A stretch of 64,000 bases of DNA from Rhynchopus euleeides (Eukaryota; Euglenozoa; Diplonemea; Diplonemida; Diplonemidae): NCBI GenBank assembly GCA_963210315.1, contig OY723287.1, forward strand, positions 2,108,001-2,172,000. The letters run 5' to 3'. The notes below the pieces were generated by a model. It was not told the DNA's origin. It was given only the letters and a program-made list of their open reading frames with translations, and did no database searches. Below, one piece after another: positions 48,801 to 61,600 of this stretch. A program made the translations under genes and the position numbers. Position 1 is the stretch's first letter; every line of letters begins with the position of its first letter.

Positions 48801-51800
48801 TGGACCGCGGCCCTCAGCGAGGCCGCACGGGAGACCGCCGCACGCAACTCCGTCGCAGCGTGGACCATCCTCCTCATGGCCCCGCTCGTCCTCCTCCGCT
48901 CGGCGAGGATGGGGGGAGCGAAGAGCAAAGTCACCCTCCGCGAGCGCCAGAAGGTTTTCGACCGGTGGAAGAGGGGCGAGTACGCCACGCTCTGGGAGGA
49001 GGCCCGCGAGGCCAGCAAGCGCCAGGGGGGCACGGGGTCCCGCGGGAGCGCACCGCCGCGCTTGTCCGATGAGGAGAGATGGGAGAGGCGGGTCGGTCAA
49101 CTGGCGCGGCAGAACCGGGTCTCAGCAGCCCACAAGCACCTCGTCCCGGCCAAAGTCGCCCCCAGCACGACGGAGACCCTGAAGAAGCTGCAGGGCAAAC
49201 ACCCGGAGGGTGGAGCGGTCCACCTGGAGCGCACCGTACCCGCGGAGAAGTGCAAGGCGTTCACGCCGGCTGATGTCTTCCGAGCGGTGAAGTCGGAGGT
49301 TCCCCAACGGGTCGTCGGGCGGGCAGATGGGTTTGCGTCCAGACCACGTCCGCCAAGCCCTGGAGTGCAAGGATGCGCTGGGAGCCAAGCCGACGGCCAT
49401 GCTCACCCAGGTCATTAACCGGATGGTCAAGGGTGCCGTGCCCCAGGAGGTGATGCCTGTGCTCGGGGGCACGAAGCTTTCGGCCCTGGTGAAGGGTGAC
49501 GAGGACGTTCGGCCCATTGCCTGCGGAGAGACGCTCCGACGCCTCGCCGCAAAACTCCTCTCGACGCGTCATAAGGGGGACGCGCGGCGCATCCTCATGC
49601 GGGGTCGCCAAGTTGGGGTAGCGGTGCAGAGGGGGCTGGAGGCCGCGGCGTCGGTAGTGGCGCAGTACGCGGAACGCTCGAGGGAAAAGGAGGACGCCGT
49701 GATCCTCAAGATCGATTACGCCAACGCGTTTAACTCGATCGACCGCGGGACCTTCCTCAAGGTCGTGGAGAGGCACATCCCCGGCCTGCTGCCCTTCGTC
49801 GCGTGGTGTTACGACTCCCCCTCCACCCTCACCTACGGCGAAGGGGTGGTGTCTTCATCGTGTGGGGTGCAGCAAGGCGACCCCCTCGGGCCCCTCCTCT
49901 TCTCCTTGGGGATAAAGGAGATTGCGGAGGAGCTGAAGAAACGCACGGACCTCGACGGTTCGCTGTTCTACCTCGACGACGGGGTGATCATGGGCCCAGC
50001 GTGCGCCGTCAGAGCCGCCCTCGACTACGTCATCCAGGCCAGCACGGAGAGAGGGCTGGAGGTTAAGCTCAGCAAGTGCGAGCTGATCGACCTCTGCGAG
50101 CAGTCCCTCGAGGCCCTCGAAGAGGAGGGCTTTTCCCTACGGCTCCCCGAGGACGAGGACAAGGTGGGCATCGTGTACAGGGCGGGCCGCAACTTCACCC
50201 TCCTCGGCGCACCGATCGGGTCGGCGGCTTTCTGCGAGAGCTATATGGACAAGAAGCTCTTGGAGTTTCAGCCGTACCTCGACGCCTTGGCCAAGCTCCA
50301 GGACAAGCAGGTCGGCCTCGCCCTTCTCCGCCACTGCGAGGGGTTTGCCCGCCTCGTGTTTTACATGAGGGCTATGGGACACAAGGGGGTTACGGAGTAC
50401 CTCCGGAAGAGCGACGCCTCCGTGGAGAAGTGCCTCGCCCGGATCCTCGCCCTCGAGGACGACGTGCTGCCGGAATCAGTCATGCGGCAAGCCACCATGC
50501 CGGTGAGGCTCGGGGGCCTGGGGATTCGACGCGCCGCCGAACACTGGCATGCAGCCGCCCTGGCGTCCACGGCGAACGGCCACTCCTTGTGCCGGGAGCT
50601 CGACCCCAACTTCACGTGGGATGAGGAGGGATGGGAGACCACCTGCCTCGCTCACAACAACGCTGTGGACGAGGACGAACGGCGCGACCCCACGCAAGCC
50701 CCCGTGGGGGATGTCGAGCAGAGGGGACTCTCCCGCGCGATCGTCAGCCGCCAGTACCGCGAGCTGTTCGAAGAGTCCGACGCCCACGACAGAGCCCGCC
50801 TGCGATCGCTGTCGCTGCCCCACGCCGGCGCTTTCCTCGGGGGGAAGCTCTCGGAGAACAGCCGCATCGAGGGTCGCCAGATGATCGCCGTGTCACGCGC
50901 CCGCCTTGGCATTCCCCTCTTCGAGCCGGATACCGTCTGCGAGAAGTGCGGCAGGGAACTGGACGAGATGGGGACCCACGCCTTCGACTGCAACCAGGGC
51001 GGGGCTTTAACCCGCAGACACGACGCCACCCGGGACGCCCTGTTCGCCCTGGCACAGGAGGCGGGCACGAACCCCGAGATGGAGTCTCTGCATCTCCTGC
51101 AGGATGGGCAGCGCCCGGGCGACCTCGTGACTAGGAGGATCTGGCCACGAGTCATTGACATCACCGTCAAGAACCTTTTTGTTGTTGGGACCCCCGCGTC
51201 CGTTCCCCTCGCGCCTAGGCCCCCAAGCATCATCATCGATTCCAGTGTGTATAGTTTGACCTTCGAGCCGTGGGTCCGGAAAGTCCATTCGGTCCCACGG
51301 CGCCTAAACAAACAAATCTGATCGTCCCCCCCCCCCCGCCCCTCCCCCTTAATAGAGTCTTGCACAGTGTGAATAGTCTTGCCCTTTGGGGGGGTCGGTG
51401 GTGTCCGAAAAAGTTCGCCACAAACTCGGAGTGGCACCAGCAGAACGTGTGTGAGAGCCACGGCACCACGGACCCCTGTAAATTCGCTCCCTGATTCCAC
51501 CATTCCCCTCGATTCCGCCCCTCCTCTGCAGTTCCCTCCCCCAGTTCGAGTGGTTTGGAGGGATGGCCCGCTCGGTCCCGCAAACCGCTCGACAGGGACT
51601 GTTTCAACCCTGTTTTTTGCGCGTTCTGGGCCCTGGACTTTTCGAACGGTCGCCCTTTGGGGAGAGACTGTAGAAGAGGTCTGGCCCTTGTTGTTCGAAC
51701 TTGCCAAGTACACGGCCCTCTAGCCTCTAGCCTCTGCCACACGTGGCCAACAGCAACTGTGTCGTTGGCTTCCGCCCTGCATGTCATCTCGACAAGCAGC

Positions 51801-54539
51801 AGACACCCCAAGAGCAGAGGTGGAGAGTAGCAGTCCCCCGGTTCGCCCCCGGGTACCAAAAAAAACGTCAAGAACCCCGTGGCCGCTTCTTACGTGCAGG
51901 CGGCAGCCCGTTTCACGGGAGCGGCGGCAGCCCAGGGCGAGGCGACGAAGAACCGGCAGTACCGGGACGCGTGTGCGGCGCGAGGCCTCGTGTTCGCCCC
52001 CTACGCCATGGAGTTGTTCGGCGGCCTCGCCCCCTCGGCACACTCCGTCTTCTCGAAGCTCGGGCGCCTTGCAGCGGAGCGGACAGGAGCGAGCCGAGTG
52101 CAGCTGACGCAGGAGTACGCGTGCAGGGTGAACTCCGCCTTCAACAACACCCTGGGCGCCACCCTGCTCGAGTGCGGGGAGCTTACGAAGGCTTGCCGGT
52201 CGCTGGCCCGCGACAGAGTCGAGGTGGAGGCCGCCCCACCCCTGGACCCCGACCACTTCATCAGGTTCGAGCCGGACCAGGTCGGCCAGGGTGCTGCATT
52301 CGAAGACACCGACCCGGACGACGCGGAGGGACAAGGCCACCAGGCGGTGCCCCCTCCCTCAGACGAGCCCCTGCGTCCCGCCCAGAAACCCGTAGACCGC
52401 GAGCCGCCGACGCCGGAAGACCTGGTGCGTGAATGGCGGTCTGCCCACAACGGTGTAGGGGTGTCCTTCACCTCGCTGATGGGGGGCTTGGGGAACCTCC
52501 TGCCGGCGGTGTTCCAGGTGCAGCAGCTGGGGGGAGGTGGCGCGGGGGGGGTGCCCACGGATGCGCTGGTGGCCCTCGCGGACGGCTTCGCCTCGTCAGG
52601 GACCCCGATGGAGGCAGGGCCACTCCGCAGACAGGCCGTCGCCCGGGTACGATCCTCCCCCGAACTGTCGGGGCTCCTGGCAGACCCAGCGGCGTGGGCC
52701 AGCCGCATGTCCGCTTTCGAGGGGGGAGACGAAGCGACGTGGGCCGACGACGTGCTCATTCGCGGGGCGGCGTGCGTGCTGCGGAGACACATCATCGTCT
52801 TCCGCGACTACCGCGCGCCGACAGTGTGCGACCCCGGGTGCAAGCCGATCGCCACCGCGGTCGCCCTCGGGGGAGTAGGCGACCGCTTCCAGGCGCTCAC
52901 CCTGCCGGCGGACGTGCAGGAGTTGGTGGGCGGGAGCACGACTGGGCCCCGGCCTACCGTCCGCGCGGGCCCGCGGCTGCGAACTGAGCGGGCGGAGGGG
53001 GAGCAGGACGTGACGGAGTTCTGCCAGTTCTGCGAAGCGGACTTCTCCACGCAGGACACCCACGGCAGGTGTGTACACTGCCTCAGAGCCAGCTGCCCTG
53101 ACTGTGTCGAGCACGTCACGGACCCCTGCCAGTGCGGGCGCACGGAGCCGACGACGGTGGTGCAGGAGGAGGTGATGGATGACGACGAGGACAGCACCGA
53201 CAGCGAGGACGCCGGTCCCCCGCCGCCGCCCCCGGGGCCGGCCCCCGAGCCGGCGGACGATGTCCTGACCCGGTGGCTGACCGCGAGGGAGCACGCGCTT
53301 CCGGGAGTCACCACCGCGAAGCAGCAGAGCGTGCTGGAGATGCCGGACGTGCAGGACTTCCGGTTCACCCCCGGGAACTGCTTCTTCGACGCCCTCACGT
53401 TCCTCCTCGGCGAGGCCGGCGCGACTGCAGACGGCCTGCGGCAGTACGTCGTGAAGGTGGTCGGCGACCACGCTGACCTGAGGAGCAGGGCGGAGCCCTC
53501 CTACGAGGAGTGGGCGCGGCAGATGCGCGAGTCCGGCAGCATGAACGTTGCGTCGTGGGCCGACGAGCTGACGCTGCAGGGGGCCGCGCGGGCGACGGGC
53601 TCCCCGATCGTCGTGCTCGCTGATGACACTGCACCGCGGATATACCGCCCCCTGAGGAAGCCGTACGGGCCTGTCGCGGGTGTCAAGTTCAAGGCATCGC
53701 ACTACAGCCCACTCCACATCTCGGAGCAGGTGCGGTCCTTCGTGCTCCGCCTCGCACCGGCCATACCCCTCGTCTCCACCGGCTGCCGAGGCGCAGAGGC
53801 TGGCCTCCACATGGTCCGAGTAGACGGGGGGACAGCCGAACTGTCGGTGCTGTGTGTCAGATGTGAGCAGCCGTTTGACACCCGAACGCCCCACTGGGAA
53901 TGCATAGGCTGCAATCGCCTAGCGTGCACGGGCTGTGTGTCGGACGGAGAGACATGTACCCGTCCGCCGGACCGAGGAGGCGACGGGGCTGCGACGGACG
54001 GTAACGCACACACGACCTCGGGCGGCTCTCCCTCTGCTTCTACAGCACCAGCCCCCTCGTCGAACGCGACCGCTCAGCCCTCCACCTCCTCCACCGACTC
54101 CACCGACTCCACCTCCGACGCGCAGCAGGGCGGCTCCACCAGCGAGAACGCACCAGCCCCCTCAGCGTCGCAGCACACAGGCAAGCGGAAGGCCGACCGT
54201 GACGTGTCAGCCTCTCCCCCGGACAGGAAGCGCAGCGCGACGGCTGCCGACAAAGGCACCCCAGCTGACGACGCCGACGTCCCCAAGACGGTGGCTGAAT
54301 GGGACGCCCTGTTCACCCCAGAGCCTGGCTCCCCGGAGGAGGAGTTCAAGTCCGCGAGGCGAGCCCTGCATGCGTGGCGTTGCAAGGTCCGCCTCCAAGA
54401 CAGAGAGGAGCAGAGGCTGTACAATAACCTCAACTCGAGGATGTACACCGCAGCGGGCATGCGTCGCGCGACAGCGGGGACAGCGTCCCAGGGATCACGC
54501 CGCGCCGCGCCGCGCGCGACAGGCGCCGCCACCCAGTGA
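45843..54539 (+). pseudogene. LINE copy C polyprotein, interrupted
   Basis: Same product as copy B, beginning MEARDVPGRG at 45843 and ending at the family stop at 54537-54539. Relative to B there is a 2-base gain (CA) near 47011, a 4-base gain near 49292 just before the RT core, and the 690-bp insertion in the RLE active-site region (after ITVKN). The remaining frames (47388-49290, 49327-51175, 51879-54539) keep all catalytic motifs of OTU-1, RT and OTU-3 and are almost free of other changes, so inactivation is recent. Confidence 0.85.
51176..51865 (+). mobile_element. 690-bp retroposed insertion in copy C
   Basis: Flanked by an 11-bp target duplication CGTCAAGAACC (51165-51175 and 51866-51876). 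Starts with T5 and ends GGTACC plus A8, the same signature (T-run at the 5' side, A-run at the 3' side) as the LINE insertions. It has no similarity to the LINE. Candidate SINE or retrocopied host transcript; the frames of 90-115 codons are not recognisable. Confidence 0.75.
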
Positions 54540-55394
54540 GGGCCAGAGTGGTCGAACCTGCAAGGAGCAGGTCCCCGCTCGACTACGTAGAGTATAGAGT
54601 AGAGTTTTGAGTAGAGGTAGATCCCCCCCCCCCTAGACCAGATGCCTTTGTGCAGTAGAGCACACACAGGTGCTGTGAATACCCCCTTCTCCGTCCCCCC
54701 CCCCCCCTCCCCCCCCAACTCCCCCTCGCGGCAGGCACGGTCGGCCCGACGAGTCAGTTCAGTGTTGTCCCTCAACGAGACCCCCTGTCCCCGGCCCTGT
54801 GAGCACCACAGCACCAGGGAATAGGCATCCCAACTCACAGGACCCACCGCCGTCACTGCATGCCCCTCTGCCCCGCGTTTCGTTACCTTCTCTGCCAGGT
54901 CACGGATCCCCCCTCCAGGTGCCCTCCCGCCTCATCCCTTTTTACCCCCGTCGTTGCCCGTTTTGGCGCCCCCGATAGGCGGACCCAGGGAGCCTCGTCA
55001 AAGTGCCATCCCTACAGGAGATCGCCCTGGTTTTGGCCCCATGAGCACCATGGCACCAGTAATCCAGGAAATTTGGCTCCCTGGATCCACCGTCACTGCT
55101 ATTCTTGTCCTTCTGCATTACCTTTCACGCTTATTTGCCTTCGGACTGGGTCATGGGATGGAAGAGGGCGGTCGGGGTCTGGGGAAGTGAGGATGTGTGT
55201 CAAGACCTTGTCTCGTTGTGCCTGGGAGGTTTGGTGGTGGATGGGATGAGACACAGGCCATTGTGCCCAGAGAGCGCATGAGAGAGAGGGATTTGAGGCC
55301 CCCCGCCCCCAGGTTCCCTGCCCACCTGGACGGACCCAAGTGCCTCACACCGGTTCTCTCCCCACCCGGTGGTCCACCTGACGGGCAAAAAAAA

Positions 55395-55459
55395 GGGCGG
55401 AGCCCTCCTACGAGGAGTGGGCGCGGCAGATGCGCGAGTCCGGCAGCATGAACGTTGCG
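55395..55459 (+). mobile_element. LINE fragment D1 (left half of D1/E)
   Basis: 65 bp of the OTU-3 region, joined directly to the A8 of copy C and ending TGAACGTTGCG. It continues at 58178 in E; the two were one fragment before D2 inserted. Confidence 0.8.
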
Positions 55460-58166
55460 AAAAGTGTCCGCTTTCGAGGGGGGAGACGAAGCGACGTGGG
55501 CCGACGACGTGCTCATTCGCGGGGCGGCGTGCGTGCTGCGGAGACACATCATCGTCTTCCGCGACTACCGCGCGCCGACAGTGTGCGACCCCGGGTGCAA
55601 GCCGATCGCCACCGCGGTCGCCCTCGGGGGAGTAGGCGACCGCTTCCAGGCGCTCACCCTGCCGGCGGACGTGCAGGAGTTGGTGGGCGGGAGCACGACT
55701 GGGCCCCGGCCTACCGTCCGCGCGGGCCCGCGGCTGCGAACTGAGCGGGCGGAGGGGGAGCAGGACGTGACGGAGTTCTGCCAGTTCTGCGAAGCGGACT
55801 TCTCCACGCAGGACACCCACGGCAGGTGTGTACACTGCCTCAGAGCCAGCTGCCCTGACTGTGTCGAGCACGTCACGGACCCCTGCCAGTGCGGGCGCAC
55901 GGAGCCGACGACGGTGGTGCAGGAGGAGGTGATGGATGACGACGAGGACAGCACCGACAGCGAGGACGCCGGTCCCCCGCCGCCGCCCCCGGGGCCGGCC
56001 CCCGAGCCGGCGGACGATGTCCTGACCCGGTGGCTGACCGCGAGGGAGCACGCGCTTCCGGGAGTCACCACCGCGAAGCAGCAGAGCGTGCTGGAGATGC
56101 CGGACGTGCAGGACTTCCGGTTCACCCCCGGGAACTGCTTCTTCGACGCCCTCACGTTCCTCCTCGGCGAGGCCGGCGCGACTGCAGACGGCCTGCGGCA
56201 GTACGTCGTGAAGGTGGTCGGCGACCACGCTGACCTGAGGAGCAGGGCGGAGCCCTCCTACGAGGAGTGGGCGCGGCAGATGCGCGAGTCCGGCAGCATG
56301 AACGTTGCGTCGTGGGCCGACGAGCTGACGCTGCAGGGGGCCGCGCGGGCGACGGGCTCCCCGATCGTCGTGCTCGCTGATGACACTGCACCGCGGATAT
56401 ACCGCCCCCTGAGGAAGCCGTACGGGCCTGTCGCGGGTGTCAAGTTCAAGGCATCGCACTACAGCCCACTCCACATCTCGGAGCAGGTGCGGTCCTTCGT
56501 GCTCCGCCTCGCACCGGCCGTACCCCTCGTCTCCACCGGCTGCCGAGGCGCAGAGGCTGGCCTCCACATGGTCCGAGTAGACGGGGGGACAGCCGAACTG
56601 TCGGTGCTGTGTGTCAGATGTGAGCAGCCGTTTGACACCCGAACGCCCCACTGGGAATGCATAGGCTGCAATCGCCTAGCGTGCACGGGCTGTGTGTCGG
56701 ACGGAGAGACATGTACCCGTCCGCCGGACCGAGGAGGCGACGGGGCTGCGACGGACGGTAACGCACACACGACCTCGGGCGGCTCTCCCTCTGCTTCTAC
56801 AGCACCAGCCCCCTCGTCGAACGCGACCGCTCAGCCCTCCACCTCCTCCACCTCCTCCACCTCCTCCACCGACTCCACCTCCGACGCGCAGCAGGGCGGC
56901 TCCACCAGCGAGAACGCACCAGCCCCCTCAGCGTCGCAGCACACAGGCAAGCGGAAGGCCGACCGTGACGTGTCAGCCTCTCCCCCGGACAGGAAGCGCA
57001 GCGCGACGGCTGCCGACAAAGGCACCCCAGCTGACGACGCCGACGTCCCCAAGACGGTGGCTGAATGGGACGCCCTGTTCACCCCAGAGCCTGGCTCCCC
57101 GGAGGAGGAGTTCAAGTCCGCGAGGCGAGCCCTGCATGCGTGGCGTTGCAAGGTCCGCCTCCAAGACAGAGAGGAGCAGAGGCTGTACAATAACCTCAAC
57201 TCGAGGATGTACACCGCAGCGGGCATGCGTCGCGCGACAGCGGGGACAGCGTCCCAGGGATCACGCCGCGCCGCGCCGCGCGCGACAGGCGCCGCCACCC
57301 AGTGAGGGCCAGAGTGGTCGAACCTGCAAGGAGCAGGTCCCCGCTCGACTACGTAGAGTATAGAGTAGAGTTTTGAGTAGAGGTAGATCCCCCCCCCTAG
57401 ACCAGATGCCTTTGTGCAGTAGAGCACACACAGGTGCTGTGAATACCCCCTTCTCCGTCCCCCCCCCCCCCCCCCTCCCCCCCCAACTCCCCCTCGCGGC
57501 AGGCACGGTCGGCCCGACGAGTCAGTTCAGTGTTGTCCCTCAACGAGACCCCCTGTCCCCGGCCCTGTGAGCACCACAGCACCAGGGAATAGGCATCCCA
57601 ACTCACAGGACCCACCGCCGTCACTGCATGCCCCTCTGCCCCGCGTTTCGTTACCTTCTCTGCCAGGTCACGGATCCCCCCTCCAGGTGCCCTCCCGCCT
57701 CATCCCTTTTTACCCCCGTCGTTGCCCGTTTTGGCGCCCCCGATAGGCGGACCCAGGGAGCCTCGTCAAAGTGCCATCCCTACAGGAGATCGCCCTGGTT
57801 TTGGCCCCATGAGCACCATGGCACCAGTAATCCAGGAAATTTGGCTCCCTGGATCCACCGTCACTGCTATTCTTGTCCTTCTGCATTACCTTTCACGCTT
57901 ATTTGCCTTCGGACTGGGTCATGGGATGGAAGAGGGCGGTCGGGGTCTGGGGAGGTGAGGATGTGTGTCAAGACCTTGTCTCGTTGTGCCTGGGAGGTTT
58001 GGTGGTGGATGGGATGAGACACAGGCCATTGTGCCCAGAGAGCGCATGAGAGAGAGGGATTTGAGGCCCCCCGCCCCCAGGTTCCCTGCCCACCTGGACG
58101 GACCCAAGTGCCTCACACCGGTTCTCTCCCCACCCGGTGGTCCACCTGACGGGCAAGTGGAAAAAA
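55460..58166 (+). mobile_element. LINE copy D2, 5'-truncated, with 11-bp target duplication
   Basis: 2.7 kb from A4 (55460-55463) and GTGTCCGCTTTCG to GACGGGCAAGTGG plus A6 (58161-58166), including the complete 3' UTR. TGAACGTTGCG at 55449-55459 and 58167-58177 is the target duplication. Confidence 0.85.
55464..57305 (+). pseudogene. LINE D2 polyprotein, C-terminal part
   Basis: Open throughout, matching copy B residues about 2050-2662: the end of the dead OTU-2, the RING-like cluster, the active-type OTU-3 and the C-terminal zinc cluster. Carries the longer Ser-Ser-Thr run (three extra repeats of TCCTCCACC) seen also in L0. Confidence 0.85.
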
Positions 58167-58652
58167 TGAACGTTGCGTCGTGGGCCGACGAGCTGACGCT
58201 GCAGGGGGCCGCGCGGGCGACGGGCTCCCCGATCGTCGTGCTCGCTGATGACACTGCACCGCGGATATACCGCCCCCTGAGGAAGCCGTACGGGCCTGTC
58301 GCGGGTGTCAAGTTCAAGGCATCGCACTACAGCCCACTCCACATCTCGGAGCAGGTGCGGTCCTTCGTGCTCCGCCTCGCACCGGCCGTACCCCTCGTCT
58401 CCACCGGCTGCCGAGGCGCAGAGGCTGGCCTCCACATGGTCCGAGTAGACGGGGGGACAGCCGAACTGTCGGTGCTGTGTGTCAGATGTGAGCAGCCGTT
58501 TGACACCCGGACGCCCCACTGGGAATGCATAGGCTGCAATCGCCTAGCGTGCACGGGCTGTGTGTCGGACGGAGAGACATGTACCCGTCCGCCGGACCGA
58601 GGAGGCGACGGGGCTGCGACGGACGGTAACGCACACACGACCTCGGGCGGCT
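58167..58652 (+). mobile_element. LINE fragment E (right half of D1/E), cut by the AAACCCGC array
   Basis: 486 bp from TGAACGTTGCG to GGGCGGCT, covering OTU-3 residues near WADELTLQG, SHYSPL and the C-terminal zinc cluster. The LINE sequence stops without tail or UTR at 58652 and the array begins with the next base. Confidence 0.85.
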
Positions 58653-61600
58653 AACCCGCAAACCCGCAAACCCGCAAACCCGCAAACCCGCAAACCCGCA
58701 AACCCGCAAACCCGCAAACCCGCAAACCCGCAAACCCGCAAACCCGCAAACCCGCAAACCCGCAAACCCGCAAACCCGCAAACCCGCAAACCCGCAAACC
58801 CGCAAACCCGCAAACCCGCAAACCCGCAAACCCGCAAACCCGCAAACCCGCAAACCCGCAAACCCGCAAACCCGCAAACCCGCAAACCCGCAAACCCGCA
58901 AACCCGCAAACCCGCAAACCCGCAAACTCGCAAACCCGCAAACCCGCAAACCCGCAAACCCGCAAACCCGCAAACCCGCAAACCCGCAAACCCGCAAACC
59001 CGCAAACCCGCAAACCCGCAAACCCGCAAACCCGCAAACCCGCAAACCCGCAAACCCGCAAACCCGCAAACCCGCAAACCCGCAAACCCGCAAACCCGCA
59101 AACCCGCAAACCCGCAAACCCGCAAACCCGCAAACCCGCAAACCCGCAAACCCGCAAACCCGCAAACCCGCAAACCCGCAAACCCGCAAACCCGCAAACC
59201 CGCAAACCCGCAAACCCGCAAACCCGCAAACCCGCAAACCCGCAAACCCGCAAACCCGCAAACCCGCAAACCCGCAAACCCGCAAACCCGCAAACCCGCA
59301 AACCCGCAAACCCGCAAACCCGCAAACCCGCAAACCCGCAAACCCGCAAACCCGCAAACCCGCAAACCCGCAAACCCGCAAACCCGCAAACCCGCAAACC
59401 CGCAAACCCGCAAACCCGCAAACCCGCAAACCCGCAAACCCGCAAACCCGCAAACCCGCAAACCCGCAAACCCGCAAACCCGCAAACCCGCAAACCCGCA
59501 AACCCGCAAACCCGCAAACCCGCAAACCCGCAAACCCGCAAACCCGCAAACCCGCAAACCCGCAAACCCGCAAACCCGCAAACCCGCAAACCCGCAAACC
59601 CGCAAACCCGCAAACCCGCAAACCCGCAAACCCGCAAACCCGCAAACCCGCAAACCCGCAAACCCGCAAACCCGCAAACCCGCAAACCCGCAAACCCGCA
59701 AACCCGCAAACCCGCAAACCCGCAAACCCGCAAACCCGCAAACCCGCAAACCCGCAAACCCGCAAACCCGCAAACCCGCAAACCCGCAAACCCGCAAACC
59801 CGCAAACCCGCAAACCCGCAAACCCGCAAACCCGCAAACCCGCAAACCCGCAAACCCGCAAACCCGCAAACCCGCAAACCCGCAAACCCGCAAACCCGCA
59901 AACCCGCAAACCCGCAAACCCGCAAACCCGCAAACCCGCAAACCCGCAAACCCGCAAACCCGCAAACCCGCAAACCCGCAAACCCGCAAACCCGCAAACC
60001 CGCAAACCCGCAAACCCGCAAACCCGCAAACCCGCAAACCCGCAAACCCGCAAACCCGCAAACCCGCAAACCCGCAAACCCGCAAACCCGCAAACCCGCA
60101 AACCCGCAAACCCGCAAACCCGCAAACCCGCAAACCCGCAAACCCGCAAACCCGCAAACCCGCAAACCCGCAAACCCGCAAACCCGCAAACCCGCAAACC
60201 CGCAAACCCGCAAACCCGCAAACCCGCAAACCCGCAAACCCGCAAACCCGCAAACCCGCAAACCCGCAAACCCGCAAACCCGCAAACCCGCAAACCCGCA
60301 AACCCGCAAACCCGCAAACCCGCAAACCCGCAAACCCGCAAACCCGCAAACCCGCAAACCCGCAAACCCGCAAACCCGCAAACCCGCAAACCCGCAAACC
60401 CGCAAACCCGCAAACCCGCAAACCCGCAAACCCGCAAACCCGCAAACCCGCAAACCCGCAAACCCGCAAACCCGCAAACCCGCAAACCCGCAAACCCGCA
60501 AACCCGCAAACCCGCAAACCCGCAAACCCGCAAACCCGCAAACCCGCAAACCCGCAAACCCGCAAACCCGCAAACCCGCAAACCCGCAAACCCGCAAACC
60601 CGCAAACCCGCAAACCCGCAAACCCGCAAACCCGCAAACCCGCAAACCCGCAAACCCGCAAACCCGCAAACCCGCAAACCCGCAAACCCGCAAACCCGCA
60701 AACCCGCAAACCCGCAAACCCGCAAACCCGCAAACCCGCAAACCCGCAAACCCGCAAACCCGCAAACCCGCAAACCCGCAAACCCGCAAACCCGCAAACC
60801 CGCAAACCCGCAAACCCGCAAACCCGCAAACCCGCAAACCCGCAAACCCGCAAACCCGCAAACCCGCAAACCCGCAAACCCGCAAACCCGCAAACCCGCA
60901 AACCCGCAAACCCGCAAACCCGCAAACCCGCAAACCCGCAAACCCGCAAACCCGCAAACCCGCAAACCCGCAAACCCGCAAACCCGCAAACCCGCAAACC
61001 CGCAAACCCGCAAACCCGCAAACCCGCAAACCCGCAAACCCGCAAACCCGCAAACCCGCAAACCCGCAAACCCGCAAACCCGCAAACCCGCAAACCCGCA
61101 AACCCGCAAACCCGCAAACCCGCAAACCCGCAAACCCGCAAACCCGCAAACCCGCAAACCCGCAAACCCGCAAACCCGCAAACCCGCAAACCCGCAAACC
61201 CGCAAACCCGCAAACCCGCAAACCCGCAAACCCGCAAACCCGCAAACCCGCAAACCCGCAAACCCGCAAACCCGCAAACCCGCAAACCCGCAAACCCGCA
61301 AACCCGCAAACCCGCAAACCCGCAAACCCGCAAACCCGCAAACCCGCAAACCCGCAAACCCGCAAACCCGCAAACCCGCAAACCCGCAAACCCGCAAACC
61401 CGCAAACCCGCAAACCCGCAAACCCGCAAACCCGCAAACCCGCAAACCCGCAAACCCGCAAACCCGCAAACCCGCAAACCCGCAAACCCGCAAACCCGCA
61501 AACCCGCAAACCCGCAAACCCGCAAACCCGCAAACCCGCAAACCCGCAAACCCGCAAACCCGCAAACCCGCAAACCCGCAAACCCGCAAACCCGCAAACC

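Larger units (their letters stand above)
45515..55394 (+). mobile_element. LINE copy C, full length, head-to-head with copy B
   Basis: Plus-strand copy from TACCAACGATTTC (45515) to A8 (55387-55394), with the complete 3' UTR ending GACGGGC. It mirrors copy B across a 2.9 kb centre. It carries a 690-bp insertion at 51176-51865. No target duplication for C itself is visible: its right neighbour is another LINE fragment and its left neighbour is the host-gene relic. Confidence 0.85.
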
